The notes under the pieces: model-generated | Databases searched by the model: none | The model's input: only the letters and a program-made list of their open reading frames with translations | Told to the model about the DNA's origin: nothing | Program-made: the position numbers and the translations under genes | Assembly (NCBI GenBank): GCA_947589175.1 | Contig: CANPZR010000113.1 | Span: forward strand, 1 to 7,724 | Length of the DNA: 7,724 nucleotides | Origin: an uncultured Lachnospiraceae bacterium | Lineage (GTDB): Bacteria > Bacillota > Clostridia > Lachnospirales > Lachnospiraceae | Reading direction: 5' to 3' | Shown here: in pieces, positions 1 through 6,108 of the stretch | Layout of the letters: every line of letters starts with the position of its first letter | Position numbering within the stretch: position 1 is the first letter of the stretch

Positions 1-436
1 CAAAGTCGAGAAGCTTCATGGAGAACCTCCCTCTCTTTTTGCCCTCCTCGTAGTAGGAGAAGGTGTACTCGCTGTAGGCAGAGATGGGATTGGTCTTGGA
101 GCCGGCGGCTCCGCTGGTCTGCGTCCCCTTTACCGTGACGGTGCAGGTGGTCTTTTTCCCCTTGGCCTTGGCGGTGATGGTGGCGGTGCCTGCCTTTTTG
201 GCCGTGACGGTGCCCTTTGAGGAGACGGTGGCCACGGACTTTTTGCTGGAGGACCACTTCACCTTGCCGGAAGCCTTCCTGACCTTCAGCTTATAGCTCT
301 TGCCCACGGTGAGCGAGAGCGTCTTTTTATTCATCTTGATCCCCGCGGCGCGGACGGGAGCGGCGTGAAAAAGAGTGCTGCACAGTATCCCGCACGCCAG
401 GAGCAGGGAAAATATCTTCTGGATTCTTGTATTCAT
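1..436 (-). CDS. Secreted Big_2-domain protein, N-terminal part (C-terminus beyond window)
   Basis: The reading frame opens at ATG 434-436 and stays open for 145 codons to the left edge, so it is partial. An AGGAGG (plus-strand CCTCCT, 449-454) lies 12 bases upstream, slightly far but the only good site. Residues 1-31 look like a signal peptide: basic start (MNTRIQK), hydrophobic core (IFSLLLACGIL), and probable cleavage after VRA. Residues about 33-104 form a bacterial Ig-like Big_2 domain, shown by LSLTVGKSYKLKV, the VKWSSSKKSVATVSSKG core and the KAGTATITAKAKGKK strand pair. Residues 105-145 start a second region (NPISAYSEYTFSYYEEG) resembling a beta-rich domain I cannot name. Big_2 domains are usual in exported cell-surface or adhesive proteins, so location outside the membrane is expected; ligand and function are unknown. 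It is transcribed divergently from lepA. Confidence 0.85.
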   Translation of the reverse strand, partial: MNTRIQKIFSLLLACGILCSTLFHAAPVRAAGIKMNKKTLSLTVGKSYKLKVRKASGKVKWSSSKKSVATVSSKGTVTAKKAGTATITAKAKGKKTTCTVTVKGTQTSGAAGSKTNPISAYSEYTFSYYEEGKKRGRFSMKLLDF

Positions 437-487
437 TCTGGGCTGGTTCCTCCTATGTTCATAAAATGCTGTGGTGTATATGAGCCT

Positions 488-526
488 CAATGTCATATTT
501 TCCAAAAACATGAATGTATGACACTG
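488..526 (-). repeat. Inverted repeat in the Big_2 gene leader
   Basis: CAATGTCATA (488-497) and TATGACACTG (517-526) are inverted copies with one mismatch in ten, around a 19-base spacer. In the minus-strand transcript the mismatch becomes a G-U pair, so a complete 10-bp stem can form between the predicted start of transcription and the ribosome binding site. It could be a leader RNA structure or an operator for a dimeric regulator; there is no T-run to make it a terminator. Confidence 0.45.
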
Positions 527-556
527 AAATCATGCTATTTGTAGTGGTATGCGTTT

Positions 557-585
557 ATTGTACACCATAAATATGGAAAATACAA
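557..585 (-). promoter_or_regulatory. Candidate sigma-A promoter for the Big_2 gene
   Basis: Read on the minus strand, TTGTAT (580-585) and TACAAT (557-562) are separated by exactly 17 bases. The -10 matches TATAAT at five of six positions and the -35 at three of six. Transcription would begin near position 550 and give a leader of about 115 bases that contains the inverted repeat at 488-526. This is by consensus reading only. Confidence 0.45.
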
Positions 586-624
586 GGCAGTCCCGATTTT
601 TTTGTGGAATTTGGAGAAAAATTA

Positions 625-633
625 TGCTAAGAT
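625..633 (+). promoter_or_regulatory. lepA: Candidate extended -10 promoter for the lepA operon
   Basis: TGcTAAGAT (625-633) is an extended -10 element about 80 bases before lepA, in the AT-rich part of the divergent intergenic region. No good -35 lies at the right distance (TTGTGG at 602-607 is too far, TTGGAG at 611-616 too close), which is tolerable for an extended -10. It is the best candidate seen between the two divergent genes. Confidence 0.35.
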
Positions 634-714
634 AATCATAGATTTGCACTTGTGTAGGGAGCGGAGGCGAAAACACAGGCTGCGGACGATGATTTAAGGA
701 AAGGAAACATACAA

Positions 715-2532
715 ATGGCAGTGATCAATAAGAGTCATATACGAAATTTTTGCATTATCGCGCACATCGACCACGGGAAATCCACGCTGGCGGACCGGAT
801 TATCGAAAAGACCGGGCTTCTGACCAGCCGTGAGATGCAGGCGCAGGTGCTTGACAATATGGAACTGGAGCGGGAGAGGGGCATCACGATCAAGTCCCAG
901 GCGGTGCGGCTCGCGTACAAGGCGAAAAATGGCGAGGAATATCTGTTTAACCTCATCGACACGCCGGGGCATGTGGACTTTAACTACGAGGTGTCCCGGT
1001 CGCTTGCCGCCTGCGAAGGGGCGGTGCTGATCGTGGACGCCGCGCAGGGGATTGAGGCGCAGACGCTTGCCAACTGCTATCTGGCAATCGACCACGACCT
1101 GGAGATCATGCCGGTAATCAACAAGATCGACCTGCCCAGCGCCGAGCCGGACCGCGTGAAGAACGAGATTGAGGACGTGATCGGTATCGAGGCGCAGGAC
1201 GCGCCGCTGATTTCCGCCAAGATGGGAATTAACATCGAGGAGGTTCTGGAGCAGATCGTGGAGAAAATCCCCGCGCCGGAGGGCGATGAGGGCGCGCCGC
1301 TGAAAGCTCTTGTCTTTGACTCCGTGTACGACGCGTACAAGGGCGTTATCATATTCTGCCGCCTCTTTGACGGGACGGTGAAAAAGGGCACGCGGATTCA
1401 CATGATGGCGACGGGGCTGGAGGAAGAAGTCGTGGAGGTGGGAACCTTCGGCGCCGGGCAGTTTATCCCCTGCGAGGAGCTGACGGCCGGCATGGTGGGA
1501 TACATCACCGCCAGCCTGAAAAATGTGGAGGGCACGCGCGTGGGCGACACGGTGACGGACGCGGCGAACCCGTGCGCCGAGGCGCTCCCCGGCTACAAAA
1601 AGGTCCTGCCGATGGTGTACTGCGGGCTCTATCCGGCGGACGGTGCCAAGTACCAGGACCTCCGGGACGCGCTGGAAAAGCTGCAGCTCAACGACGCGTC
1701 CCTCCAGTTCGAGGCCGAGACGTCCGCCGCCCTGGGCTTTGGATTCCGGTGCGGCTTTCTGGGGCTTCTGCATTTGGAGGTCATCGAGGAGCGTCTGGAG
1801 CGCGAGTACAATCTGGATCTGGTGACGACGGCGCCGGGCGTTGTGTACCGCGTGTACAAGACAAACGGGGACATGATCGAGGTGACGAATCCGTCCAATC
1901 TGCCGGATCCGTCGGAGATCGAGCACATGGAGGAGCCGGTGGTGGACGCGGAGATTATGGTTACGACCGAGTTTGTGGGCTCCATCATGAAGCTGTGCCA
2001 GGAGCGAAGGGGCGTGTATATCGGCATGGAGTACATGGAGGAGACAAGGGCGCTCTTAAAGTACACCCTGCCCCTCAATGAGATTATCTACGACTTTTTT
2101 GACTCGTTGAAATCCCGTTCCCGCGGCTACGCGTCCTTTGACTATGAGATCAAGGGGTACGAGCCGGCAAAACTGGTGAAGTTGAATATATTGATTAACC
2201 GGGAAGAAGTGGACGCTCTGTCCTTTATCGTGCACGAGAGCTCCGCCTACGAGCGGGGGCGCAAGATGTGCCAGAAACTGAAAAAGGAAATCCCCAGGCA
2301 CCTGTTTGAGATTCCGATTCAGGCCGCCATCGGGAACAAGGTCATCGCGAGGGAGACGGTGAAGGCCGTGCGCAAGGACGTTCTCGCCAAGTGCTACGGC
2401 GGCGATATTTCCCGTAAGAGAAAGCTGTTGGAAAAGCAGAAAGAGGGAAAGAAGCGCATGCGCCAGATCGGAAATGTGGAGATTCCGCAGAAGGCGTTTA
2501 TGAGCGTCTTGAAGTTAGATGATGAGGAATAA
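715..2532 (+). CDS. lepA: Elongation factor 4 (ribosome back-translocase GTPase LepA)
   Basis: A 605-residue translational GTPase, the normal length for LepA/EF4, which binds the ribosome and acts on stalled or wrongly translocated complexes in the cytoplasm. GTPase motifs are complete: G1 AHIDHGKS (16-23), G2 RGIT (55-58), G3 DTPGH (82-86, with catalytic His86), G4 NKID (136-139) and G5 SAK (167-169). An EF-Tu-like domain 2 and EF-G-like III and V domains follow. The LepA-specific C-terminal domain ends the protein, with YGGDISRKRKLL from residue 561 and the conserved GNVEIPQKAF near the end; this separates it from EF-G, TypA and tetracycline-resistance proteins. AAGGAAAGGA (696-705) is the ribosome binding site. 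The last 14 bases overlap hemW, the usual arrangement in Firmicutes, and imply co-transcription and translational coupling. Confidence 0.98.
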   Translation: MAVINKSHIRNFCIIAHIDHGKSTLADRIIEKTGLLTSREMQAQVLDNMELERERGITIKSQAVRLAYKAKNGEEYLFNLIDTPGHVDFNYEVSRSLAACEGAVLIVDAAQGIEAQTLANCYLAIDHDLEIMPVINKIDLPSAEPDRVKNEIEDVIGIEAQDAPLISAKMGINIEEVLEQIVEKIPAPEGDEGAPLKALVFDSVYDAYKGVIIFCRLFDGTVKKGTRIHMMATGLEEEVVEVGTFGAGQFIPCEELTAGMVGYITASLKNVEGTRVGDTVTDAANPCAEALPGYKKVLPMVYCGLYPADGAKYQDLRDALEKLQLNDASLQFEAETSAALGFGFRCGFLGLLHLEVIEERLEREYNLDLVTTAPGVVYRVYKTNGDMIEVTNPSNLPDPSEIEHMEEPVVDAEIMVTTEFVGSIMKLCQERRGVYIGMEYMEETRALLKYTLPLNEIIYDFFDSLKSRSRGYASFDYEIKGYEPAKLVKLNILINREEVDALSFIVHESSAYERGRKMCQKLKKEIPRHLFEIPIQAAIGNKVIARETVKAVRKDVLAKCYGGDISRKRKLLEKQKEGKKRMRQIGNVEIPQKAFMSVLKLDDEE

Positions 2533-3661
2533 AGAGAGAAAGCTCGGGCTGTATATTCACATTCCCTTCTGCGTGAGAAAATGCGGCTACTGTGATTTCC
2601 TGTCCGCGCCCGCCAGTGAGGGAGAATGGGAGCGATATGTGTCATCTCTTGTACGGGAGATGGAGCTGTGGAAAGAGGCGGCGTCCGCTTTTGAGGTGGA
2701 CACGGTTTTTATCGGGGGAGGAACCCCTTCCGTTCTCTCCGCGGCGCAGATGGACCGGGTGTTTCAGGGGATTGCGGACTATTTTCCCTTGGGAGAAAAT
2801 CTGGAATTTACGGTGGAGTGCAATCCGGGCACGGTGACGGCGGAAAAGCTCGCGGCATACCGGAGGGCGGGGGTGAATCGCATCAGCTTTGGAATGCAGT
2901 CGGCGCACGACGAGGAGCTTTTTCGGCTGGGGAGAATCCACACGTTCCGCGATTTTGAGACGAGCTATGAGCAGGCGAGGAAGGCCGGTTTTTCCAATAT
3001 TAACATAGACGTTATGGCGGCGATTCCCGGACAGACGGAAAAGAGCTACGAAGAAACGCTTTTGAAGGTAATTTCCCTGGCGCCGGAGCACATTTCCTCG
3101 TACAGCCTGATTATCGAGGAGGGGACGCCCTTTTACGAGAAATACGCCGAAAATCCGCCGGTGGACGAGGAGACGGACCGGCGGATGTACGAGATGACGG
3201 GGGAGATGCTCGCGGGAGCCGGGTATGGGCGCTACGAGATTTCCAATTACGCCAGAGAGGGTTTTATGTGCCGCCACAACCTCAAGTATTGGCGGCGGGA
3301 GGAGTATCTCGGACTGGGGCTGGGAGCGGCCTCCTTTGTGGGACGCTGCCGCTTTTCCAACGAGCGCGAGATGCCCCTCTATGAAAAGAGCGTCGGGGCG
3401 GGGAGGCTGCCGGTGGCGGAGCGGGAGGAGCTCTCTGCCGACGATGAGCAGGCGGAATTTATGTACCTGGGCCTTCGCTGCATGAGCGGCGTTTCTAAAA
3501 AGGATTTTTGCGACTGCTTTGGCGTGGAGCTGGCGGAGCGGTACGGCGGCGTCATTGAGAAGTGGAAGGCGGGGGGATTTCTGGCGGAGAAGAACGGACG
3601 GATTTTTCTCACCGGCCGGGGGATTGATGTGAGCAATCGGATTTTTGCGGATTTTATATAA
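2519..3661 (+). CDS. hemW: Radical SAM haem chaperone HemW
   Basis: A 380-residue radical SAM protein, the usual HemW length. The [4Fe-4S] cluster motif is Cys18-x3-Cys22-x2-Cys25 followed by Asp-Phe (YIHIPFC...CGYCDF). The Phe after the third cysteine marks HemW; true oxygen-independent coproporphyrinogen oxidase HemN has a further cysteine there. Other family signatures are GGGTPS (66-71) and ECNPGT (100-105), and a HemN_C-type winged-helix region covers roughly the last 80 residues. HemW proteins bind haem and are thought to deliver it to target proteins; many databases still call them coproporphyrinogen oxidase. The start is uncertain by one codon (ATG 2519 or 2522); both overlap the end of lepA and have only a weak GAAG ribosome binding site, so translation probably depends on coupling with lepA. 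In many Firmicutes hrcA-grpE-dnaK follow; here a purine gene follows instead. Confidence 0.95.
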   Translation: MMRNKERKLGLYIHIPFCVRKCGYCDFLSAPASEGEWERYVSSLVREMELWKEAASAFEVDTVFIGGGTPSVLSAAQMDRVFQGIADYFPLGENLEFTVECNPGTVTAEKLAAYRRAGVNRISFGMQSAHDEELFRLGRIHTFRDFETSYEQARKAGFSNINIDVMAAIPGQTEKSYEETLLKVISLAPEHISSYSLIIEEGTPFYEKYAENPPVDEETDRRMYEMTGEMLAGAGYGRYEISNYAREGFMCRHNLKYWRREEYLGLGLGAASFVGRCRFSNEREMPLYEKSVGAGRLPVAEREELSADDEQAEFMYLGLRCMSGVSKKDFCDCFGVELAERYGGVIEKWKAGGFLAEKNGRIFLTGRGIDVSNRIFADFI

Positions 3662-3673
3662 TGGAGGTCAGAA

Positions 3674-4498
3674 ATGAACGAAATACAGGAAAAGGTGGAA
3701 AGGAGCGTTCGGCAGATTCGGGAGAGGACGGATTTTGTGCCGAGGGTGGCGCTGATTCTGGGAAGCGGGCTGGGCGCGCTCGCTGATGAGATTGAGGCAG
3801 AGGCCGTGATTCCCTATTCGGAGATCGAGGGCTTTCCGGTGTCTACGGTGGCGGGGCACACGGGGCGCTTTGTGTTCGGAAATATGGGAGGCGTTCCGGT
3901 GGTCATCATGCAGGGGCGGGTTCACTACTACGAGGGCTACGCCATGAGCGACGTGGTGATGCCCGTCCGGGTGATGCGAGGGCTCGGCGCGGAGATTTTG
4001 TTTCTGACCAATGCGGCGGGCGGAATCAGCAGCGAGCTGGAGCCGGGGAATTTTATGATGCTGACGGACCAGATCAGCTCCTTTGTGCCGTCGCCCCTGA
4101 TCGGGGAAAATGTTGATGCGTGGGGGACGAGATTTCCCTCGATGGACACCATTTACGACGAGGAGTTGCGGGAGCTTTTGAGAAAAACGGCGGCGGAGTG
4201 CGGGATTTCCCTGAAGGAGGGCATTTACGTGCAGACGACGGGCCCGAATTACGAGTCGCCCGCCGAGGTGCGGATGTATGCCATGCTGGGGGCGCACGCC
4301 GTGGGAATGAGCACGGCGGTGGAGGCCGTTGCGGCCAGGCATATGGGAATGAGGGTGTGCGGGATTTCGTGCATTACCAATATGGCGGGGGGAACCGGAA
4401 AGGCGCCTCTCTCCCACGAGGAAGTGAGCGCGGTGGCAGACCGGGTGGCGCCGTTGTTTCGCGAGCTTGTGCGCCGATCGATTGAAAAGATGAAATAA
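3674..4498 (+). CDS. punA: Purine nucleoside phosphorylase (trimeric PNP/MTAP family)
   Basis: A 274-residue enzyme of the low-molecular-mass trimeric PNP family, which splits purine nucleosides with phosphate to free base and sugar 1-phosphate in the cytoplasm. Visible motifs are the phosphate loop LILGSGLG (27-34), GHTGRF (61-66), GRVHYYEGY (81-89), TNAAGG (112-117), GPNYESPAE (190-198), GMSTAVE (211-217) and ITNMAGG (234-240). By comparison with human PNP, Glu194 and Asn236 correspond to the residues that read 6-oxopurines. His248 (SHEEV) corresponds to the histidine touching the 5'-OH, which is hydrophobic in methylthioadenosine phosphorylases; inosine and guanosine are therefore the likeliest substrates. 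GGAGG (3663-3667) sits six bases before the ATG, and only 12 bases separate the gene from hemW. The punA symbol follows the mycobacterial name; pupG is the Bacillus equivalent. A 15-base repeat begins within its last codons. Confidence 0.94.
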   Translation: MNEIQEKVERSVRQIRERTDFVPRVALILGSGLGALADEIEAEAVIPYSEIEGFPVSTVAGHTGRFVFGNMGGVPVVIMQGRVHYYEGYAMSDVVMPVRVMRGLGAEILFLTNAAGGISSELEPGNFMMLTDQISSFVPSPLIGENVDAWGTRFPSMDTIYDEELRELLRKTAAECGISLKEGIYVQTTGPNYESPAEVRMYAMLGAHAVGMSTAVEAVAARHMGMRVCGISCITNMAGGTGKAPLSHEEVSAVADRVAPLFRELVRRSIEKMK

Positions 4499-4584
4499 AT
4501 AACGACGAGATAGATAAAGACGAGATAAATATTGACGACGTAGATAAAGACGAAATAAATACAGATGAAATATATAGAGAGAAA
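4481..4584 (+). repeat. Degenerate 15-base tandem repeat (minisatellite) after the phosphorylase gene
   Basis: Successive 15-base units read TAAATAACGACGAGA (4496-4510), TAGATAAAGACGAGA (4511-4525), TAAATATTGACGACG (4526-4540), TAGATAAAGACGAAA (4541-4555), TAAATACAGATGAAA (4556-4570) and a decayed 14-base unit (4571-4584). The last five codons of the phosphorylase (4481-4495) share AGATGAAA with the fifth unit, so the array seems to have grown from the gene end. Units 2 and 4 differ at one base, and units alternate between TAA and TAG starts, hinting at a 30-base higher-order unit. In the phosphorylase frame every full unit starts with a stop codon; in the -1 frame the array is open for 35 codons and spells acidic pentads such as KDEINNDEIDKDEIN, with no start codon. 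The array fills most of the gap before the deaminase gene. Confidence 0.85.
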
Positions 4585-4622
4585 TATATATAGAATAGAT
4601 GGGAAAGGATTGATAAAAAATT

Positions 4623-5963
4623 ATGAGAATACGTTTTTACAATGCCAGGATTTTGACGATGGAGCCGGGAAAAGAAATTTTTTCGGGAGAGCTCCATGTG
4701 GAGGACGACCGTATTACCTATGTAGGGACGGCGGACAGCAGCGCCAAAACAGACAGCGATACAACAGGTAGCAATCCAACGGATTGTGCTGCCGTAGGAG
4801 GTTCAAATGCCGTGGCAGAAAAAGCCTGGGACAGGGAAATCGACTGCGAGGGCAATCTTTTGATGCCGGGCTTTAAGAACGCCCACACGCACTCGGCGAT
4901 GACGTTTCTGCGCTCCTTCGCGGACGATCTGCCCCTGCAGGAGTGGCTCTACAACCGGGTATTTCCGATGGAGGCGAAGCTGACGAAGGAGTATCAGGTG
5001 GAGCTTGCAAAGCTCGGCATTTTGGAGTATCTCACGAGCGGCATCACCGCCAATTTTGATATGTATCTGGACAACACCTGTCACGCCATCGCCTCGAAGG
5101 AGCTCGGTTTCCGCACGGTGCTGTGCGGCAGCATGAACGATTTCGGCGGGACGGTGCCGGAGACGGAGGAGGAATTTTACAGGCTCAACGATTTTTCACC
5201 GCTCATTTCCTGCAAGCTGGGCTTTCACGCCGAGTACACCACCAAGGGGGAGACGATTGAGGAGCTGGCGGGGCTCGCGCAGAGGTTAAAGGAGCCGGTG
5301 TATCTCCACCTGTCCGAGACGAAAAAGGAAGTGGAGGAGTGCGTGGGGCGCTACGGGATGTCCCCGGTGAAATATCTGGATTCGGTGGGGATTTTCGAGT
5401 ACGGCGGCGGCGGATTCCATGGCGTCTGGATGGATGAGGAGGACATGGATATATGCGTGAAAAAAAATGTGTCCATCGTGTCCAACCCCGCCTCCAACGT
5501 CAAGCTGGCAAGCGGCGTGGCTGATCTCTGCAAGCTGCAGGAAAAGGGCGTCAATCTCGCGCTCGGCACGGACGGACCGGCCAGCAACAACGCGCTTGAC
5601 ATGTTCCGCGAGATGTATCTGGCAGCCACCTTGCAGAAGGTGACGAAAATGGACGCGGCTGCGATGGACGCGGCGCAGGTGCTTGCGATGGCGACTACCG
5701 GCGGCGCGAGGGCGATGGGGCTCTCGGACTGCGACGTGCTTGCGCCCGGGAAAAAGGCGGACCTCATCATGATCAATATGCACAGGCCCAATATGCAGCC
5801 GGAAAATAATATCGTGAAAAATATTGTTTACAGCGGCAGCAAGGAAAATGTAAAAATGACGATGGTTGACGGGAAAATTCTCTACGAGGACGGGACATTC
5901 TTCGTGGGAGAGGACGCGGAGAAAATCTATCAGAGGGCGAACGAGATTATCCGGTCGATGTAG
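4623..5963 (+). CDS. mtaD: MTA/SAH/adenosine-type deaminase (amidohydrolase superfamily)
   Basis: A 446-residue metal-dependent amidohydrolase related to Thermotoga TM0936, which deaminates methylthioadenosine, S-adenosylhomocysteine and adenosine to inosyl products. Metal and catalytic residues are complete: His88 and His90 (NAHTH), His229 and Glu232 (LHLSET), His266 (FHGVW) and Asp317 (GTDGPASNN). Trp108, Glu117 and His202 match the TM0936 nucleoside-binding Trp75, Glu84 and His173. The two arginines that hold the SAH carboxylate in TM0936 (136 and 148) appear replaced, by Gly169 and by a residue near Val178. The first metal His is at 88 against 55 in TM0936, because of a low-complexity insertion around residues 39-68. 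AAAGGA (4604-4609) lies 13 bases before the ATG, which is rather far. The upstream phosphorylase could consume its product. MtaD is a family-level name; the true substrate is open. Confidence 0.88.
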   Translation: MRIRFYNARILTMEPGKEIFSGELHVEDDRITYVGTADSSAKTDSDTTGSNPTDCAAVGGSNAVAEKAWDREIDCEGNLLMPGFKNAHTHSAMTFLRSFADDLPLQEWLYNRVFPMEAKLTKEYQVELAKLGILEYLTSGITANFDMYLDNTCHAIASKELGFRTVLCGSMNDFGGTVPETEEEFYRLNDFSPLISCKLGFHAEYTTKGETIEELAGLAQRLKEPVYLHLSETKKEVEECVGRYGMSPVKYLDSVGIFEYGGGGFHGVWMDEEDMDICVKKNVSIVSNPASNVKLASGVADLCKLQEKGVNLALGTDGPASNNALDMFREMYLAATLQKVTKMDAAAMDAAQVLAMATTGGARAMGLSDCDVLAPGKKADLIMINMHRPNMQPENNIVKNIVYSGSKENVKMTMVDGKILYEDGTFFVGEDAEKIYQRANEIIRSM

Positions 5964-6003
5964 GCCTTAGCAGGCAGGGGTTAAAGCGATTACAAATTGC
6001 AAA

Positions 6004-6018
6004 GCGAATAAGATTCGC
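6004..6018 (+). other. Small hairpin downstream of the deaminase operon
   Basis: GCGAAT (6004-6009) and ATTCGC (6013-6018) form a 6-bp stem with a three-base AAG loop, directly before the larger hairpin at 6019-6039. The left arm and its flank (CAAAGCGAA) recur as the left arm of the second hairpin, so the pair appears to derive from a duplicated element. Confidence 0.5.
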
Positions 6019-6040
6019 AAAGCGAACTTTGTTCGCTTTT
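6019..6040 (+). terminator. Weak terminator-like hairpin after the deaminase gene
   Basis: AAAGCGAAC (6019-6027), a TTT loop and GTTCGCTTT (6031-6039) make a perfect 9-bp stem ending in TTTT, 56 bases after the deaminase stop. The T-run is short and partly within the stem, so termination may be inefficient. The complementary strand has the same AAA/TTT shape and could serve as a weak terminator for leftward transcripts. Confidence 0.4.
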
Positions 6041-6054
6041 GAAAGGAGAAAATC

Positions 6055-6108
6055 ATGCAGGAAAAAGCATGGACCGCGTCTCCTCGCCGGAGGAGACGGA
6101 CGGATTGA
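6055..6108 (+). CDS. 17-codon small ORF with strong RBS; possible gene stub or leader peptide
   Basis: ATG at 6055 is preceded six bases away by AGGAG (6044-6048), as good a start signal as any in the window, and the frame encodes MQEKAWTASPRRRRRTD before TGA at 6106-6108. I do not recognise the peptide. The last third lies antisense to the truncated end of the transposase remnant, so the simplest reading is the start of a gene whose body was lost when an insertion sequence landed or a deletion followed. The five arginines use five different codons in a row and fall in the hairpin at 6077-6098, which superficially resembles an arginine attenuator, but no T-run and no arginine gene follow. Confidence 0.3.
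   Translation: MQEKAWTASPRRRRRTD
6077..6098. other. 9-bp perfect hairpin at the small-ORF/IS-remnant junction
   Basis: CGTCTCCTC (6077-6085) and GAGGAGACG (6090-6098) pair perfectly around a GCCG loop. No T-run follows on either strand, so it is not an intrinsic terminator. It lies just where recognisable transposase coding ends, and its left arm (CTCCTC) could also pair with the ribosome binding site of the small ORF. Confidence 0.5.

Noticed and set aside
694..1926. 410-codon open frame antisense to lepA
   Set aside because: It is a by-product of GC-rich third positions in lepA; it is His/Arg-rich, has no recognisable domain, and lepA is certain on the other strand.
2642..3277. 211-codon frame antisense to hemW, and 249 codons antisense to the phosphorylase (3668-4417)
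   Set aside because: Both have shadow-like composition and lie opposite fully conserved enzymes.
4532..4561. Possible promoter inside the 15-base repeat (TTGACG as -35)
   Set aside because: The hexamers 16-18 bases downstream match the -10 consensus poorly, and the TTGACG arises from the repeat unit.
4807..4863. 18-codon ORF containing GTGKST, reminiscent of a P-loop
   Set aside because: Too short for a nucleotide-binding fold; the motif is chance in an alternative frame of the deaminase. Only the start signal is kept, as part of the insertion finding.
6078..6105. Arginine attenuator formed by the small ORF and its hairpin
   Set aside because: There is no T-run after the stem and no arginine or amino-acid gene downstream; the next gene has its own promoter and encodes a surface protein.
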